Shown: one piece after another, positions 5,356 to 5,515 of the stretch | How the letters are laid out: each line of letters starts with the position of its first letter | Numbering within the stretch: the first letter of the stretch is position 1 | NCBI GenBank assembly: GCA_002169365.1 | Contig: NHLE01000043.1 | Coordinates: 14,842-20,356 of the forward strand | Reading direction: 5' to 3' | Length of the DNA: 5,515 bases | Source: Pelagibacteraceae bacterium TMED259 | GTDB taxonomy: Bacteria > Pseudomonadota > Alphaproteobacteria > HIMB59 | Position numbers and translations under genes: made by a program | Notes under the pieces: model-generated | Seen by the model: the letters and a program-made list of their open reading frames with translations, nothing else | Databases searched by the model: none | Told to the model about the DNA's origin: nothing

Positions 5356-5515
5356 ATGACTATCAACTGTAAAAAAAAAATAAAAGGTACCTACTTCCCC
5401 CCGGGAGATAAATCCATTAGTCATCGTATATTAATACTTACTGGACAAGCTGTTGGAGAGTCTCAAATTTCTAACCTTTTAGAGGGCGAAGATGTTTTAA
5501 ATACACTTAAAGTTA
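5356..5515 (+). CDS. aroA: 3-phosphoshikimate 1-carboxyvinyltransferase (EPSP synthase), 5' part, cut by right edge
   Basis: AroA joins shikimate-3-phosphate and phosphoenolpyruvate in the sixth step of the shikimate pathway. From the ATG at 5356, 53 complete codons are open to the edge. The diagnostic N-terminal motif [10 protein letters not shown] lies at 15-24, with K19, S20 and R24 matching the substrate-binding residues K22, S23 and R27 of E. coli EPSP synthase (recalled). It is followed by [12 protein letters not shown] at 39-50. The GDKSISHR and EGEDVL.T forms resemble the class II type found in Agrobacterium and many alphaproteobacteria rather than the E. coli GSKS form; the residues that decide glyphosate response lie outside the window. 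It begins 8 nt after lptB on the same strand, so it is probably co-transcribed. There is no Shine-Dalgarno sequence. Codons 6-9 contain a run of ten A (5371-5380). Confidence 0.95.
   Translation, partial: MTINCKKKIKGTYFPPGDKSISHRILILTGQAVGESQISNLLEGEDVLNTLKV

Overview
This window is strongly AT-rich, compact bacterial DNA that prefers AGA, TTA and AAA codons. Two marks point to a Gram-negative alphaproteobacterium with a streamlined genome. The first is the gene set: an NDUFA9-like SDR protein, a short RNase D without HRDC domains, and the order rnd-kdsD-lptC-lptA-lptB. The second is the tight packing. A free-living marine lineage such as the Pelagibacterales (SAR11) fits best, but this is inferred from composition, packing and gene order, not from a database match.

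Layout: (1) 1-377, minus strand: 5' part of gltD (glutamate synthase small subunit), running off the left edge. (2) 378-472: a 95-bp divergent intergenic region with a good candidate gltD promoter, a weaker uppP promoter and an imperfect direct repeat covering both start codons. (3) 473-1222, plus: uppP, undecaprenyl-diphosphatase. (4) 1223-2152, minus: an NDUFA9-like atypical SDR protein whose stop codon directly abuts that of uppP. (5) 2153-2187: a 35-bp divergent gap that looks like a face-to-face bidirectional promoter centred on a perfect inverted repeat. (6) 2188-5515, plus: a likely single operon rnd - kdsD/kpsF - lptC - lptA - lptB - aroA (aroA cut by the right edge), with gaps of at most 8 nt or overlaps of 8-14 nt.

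How the genes work together: KdsD makes arabinose-5-phosphate, the first step to Kdo in the LPS inner core. LptC, LptA and LptB are the bitopic inner-membrane, periplasmic-bridge and ATPase parts of the LPS transport machine; LptF, LptG and LptD/E are not in the window. UppP regenerates the undecaprenyl-phosphate carrier for peptidoglycan and O-antigen. GltD and AroA belong to nitrogen assimilation and aromatic biosynthesis, and RNase D to RNA maturation. All genes look intact apart from the two cut by the edges.

I find no mobile element, CRISPR array, tRNA, rRNA or defence gene, and no previously undescribed system. This is a core housekeeping region. The points most worth a second look are regulatory: the symmetric divergent promoter at 2152-2194, possible leaderless starts, the repeat around the gltD/uppP starts, and the identical start/stop octamer reused along the LPS operon.
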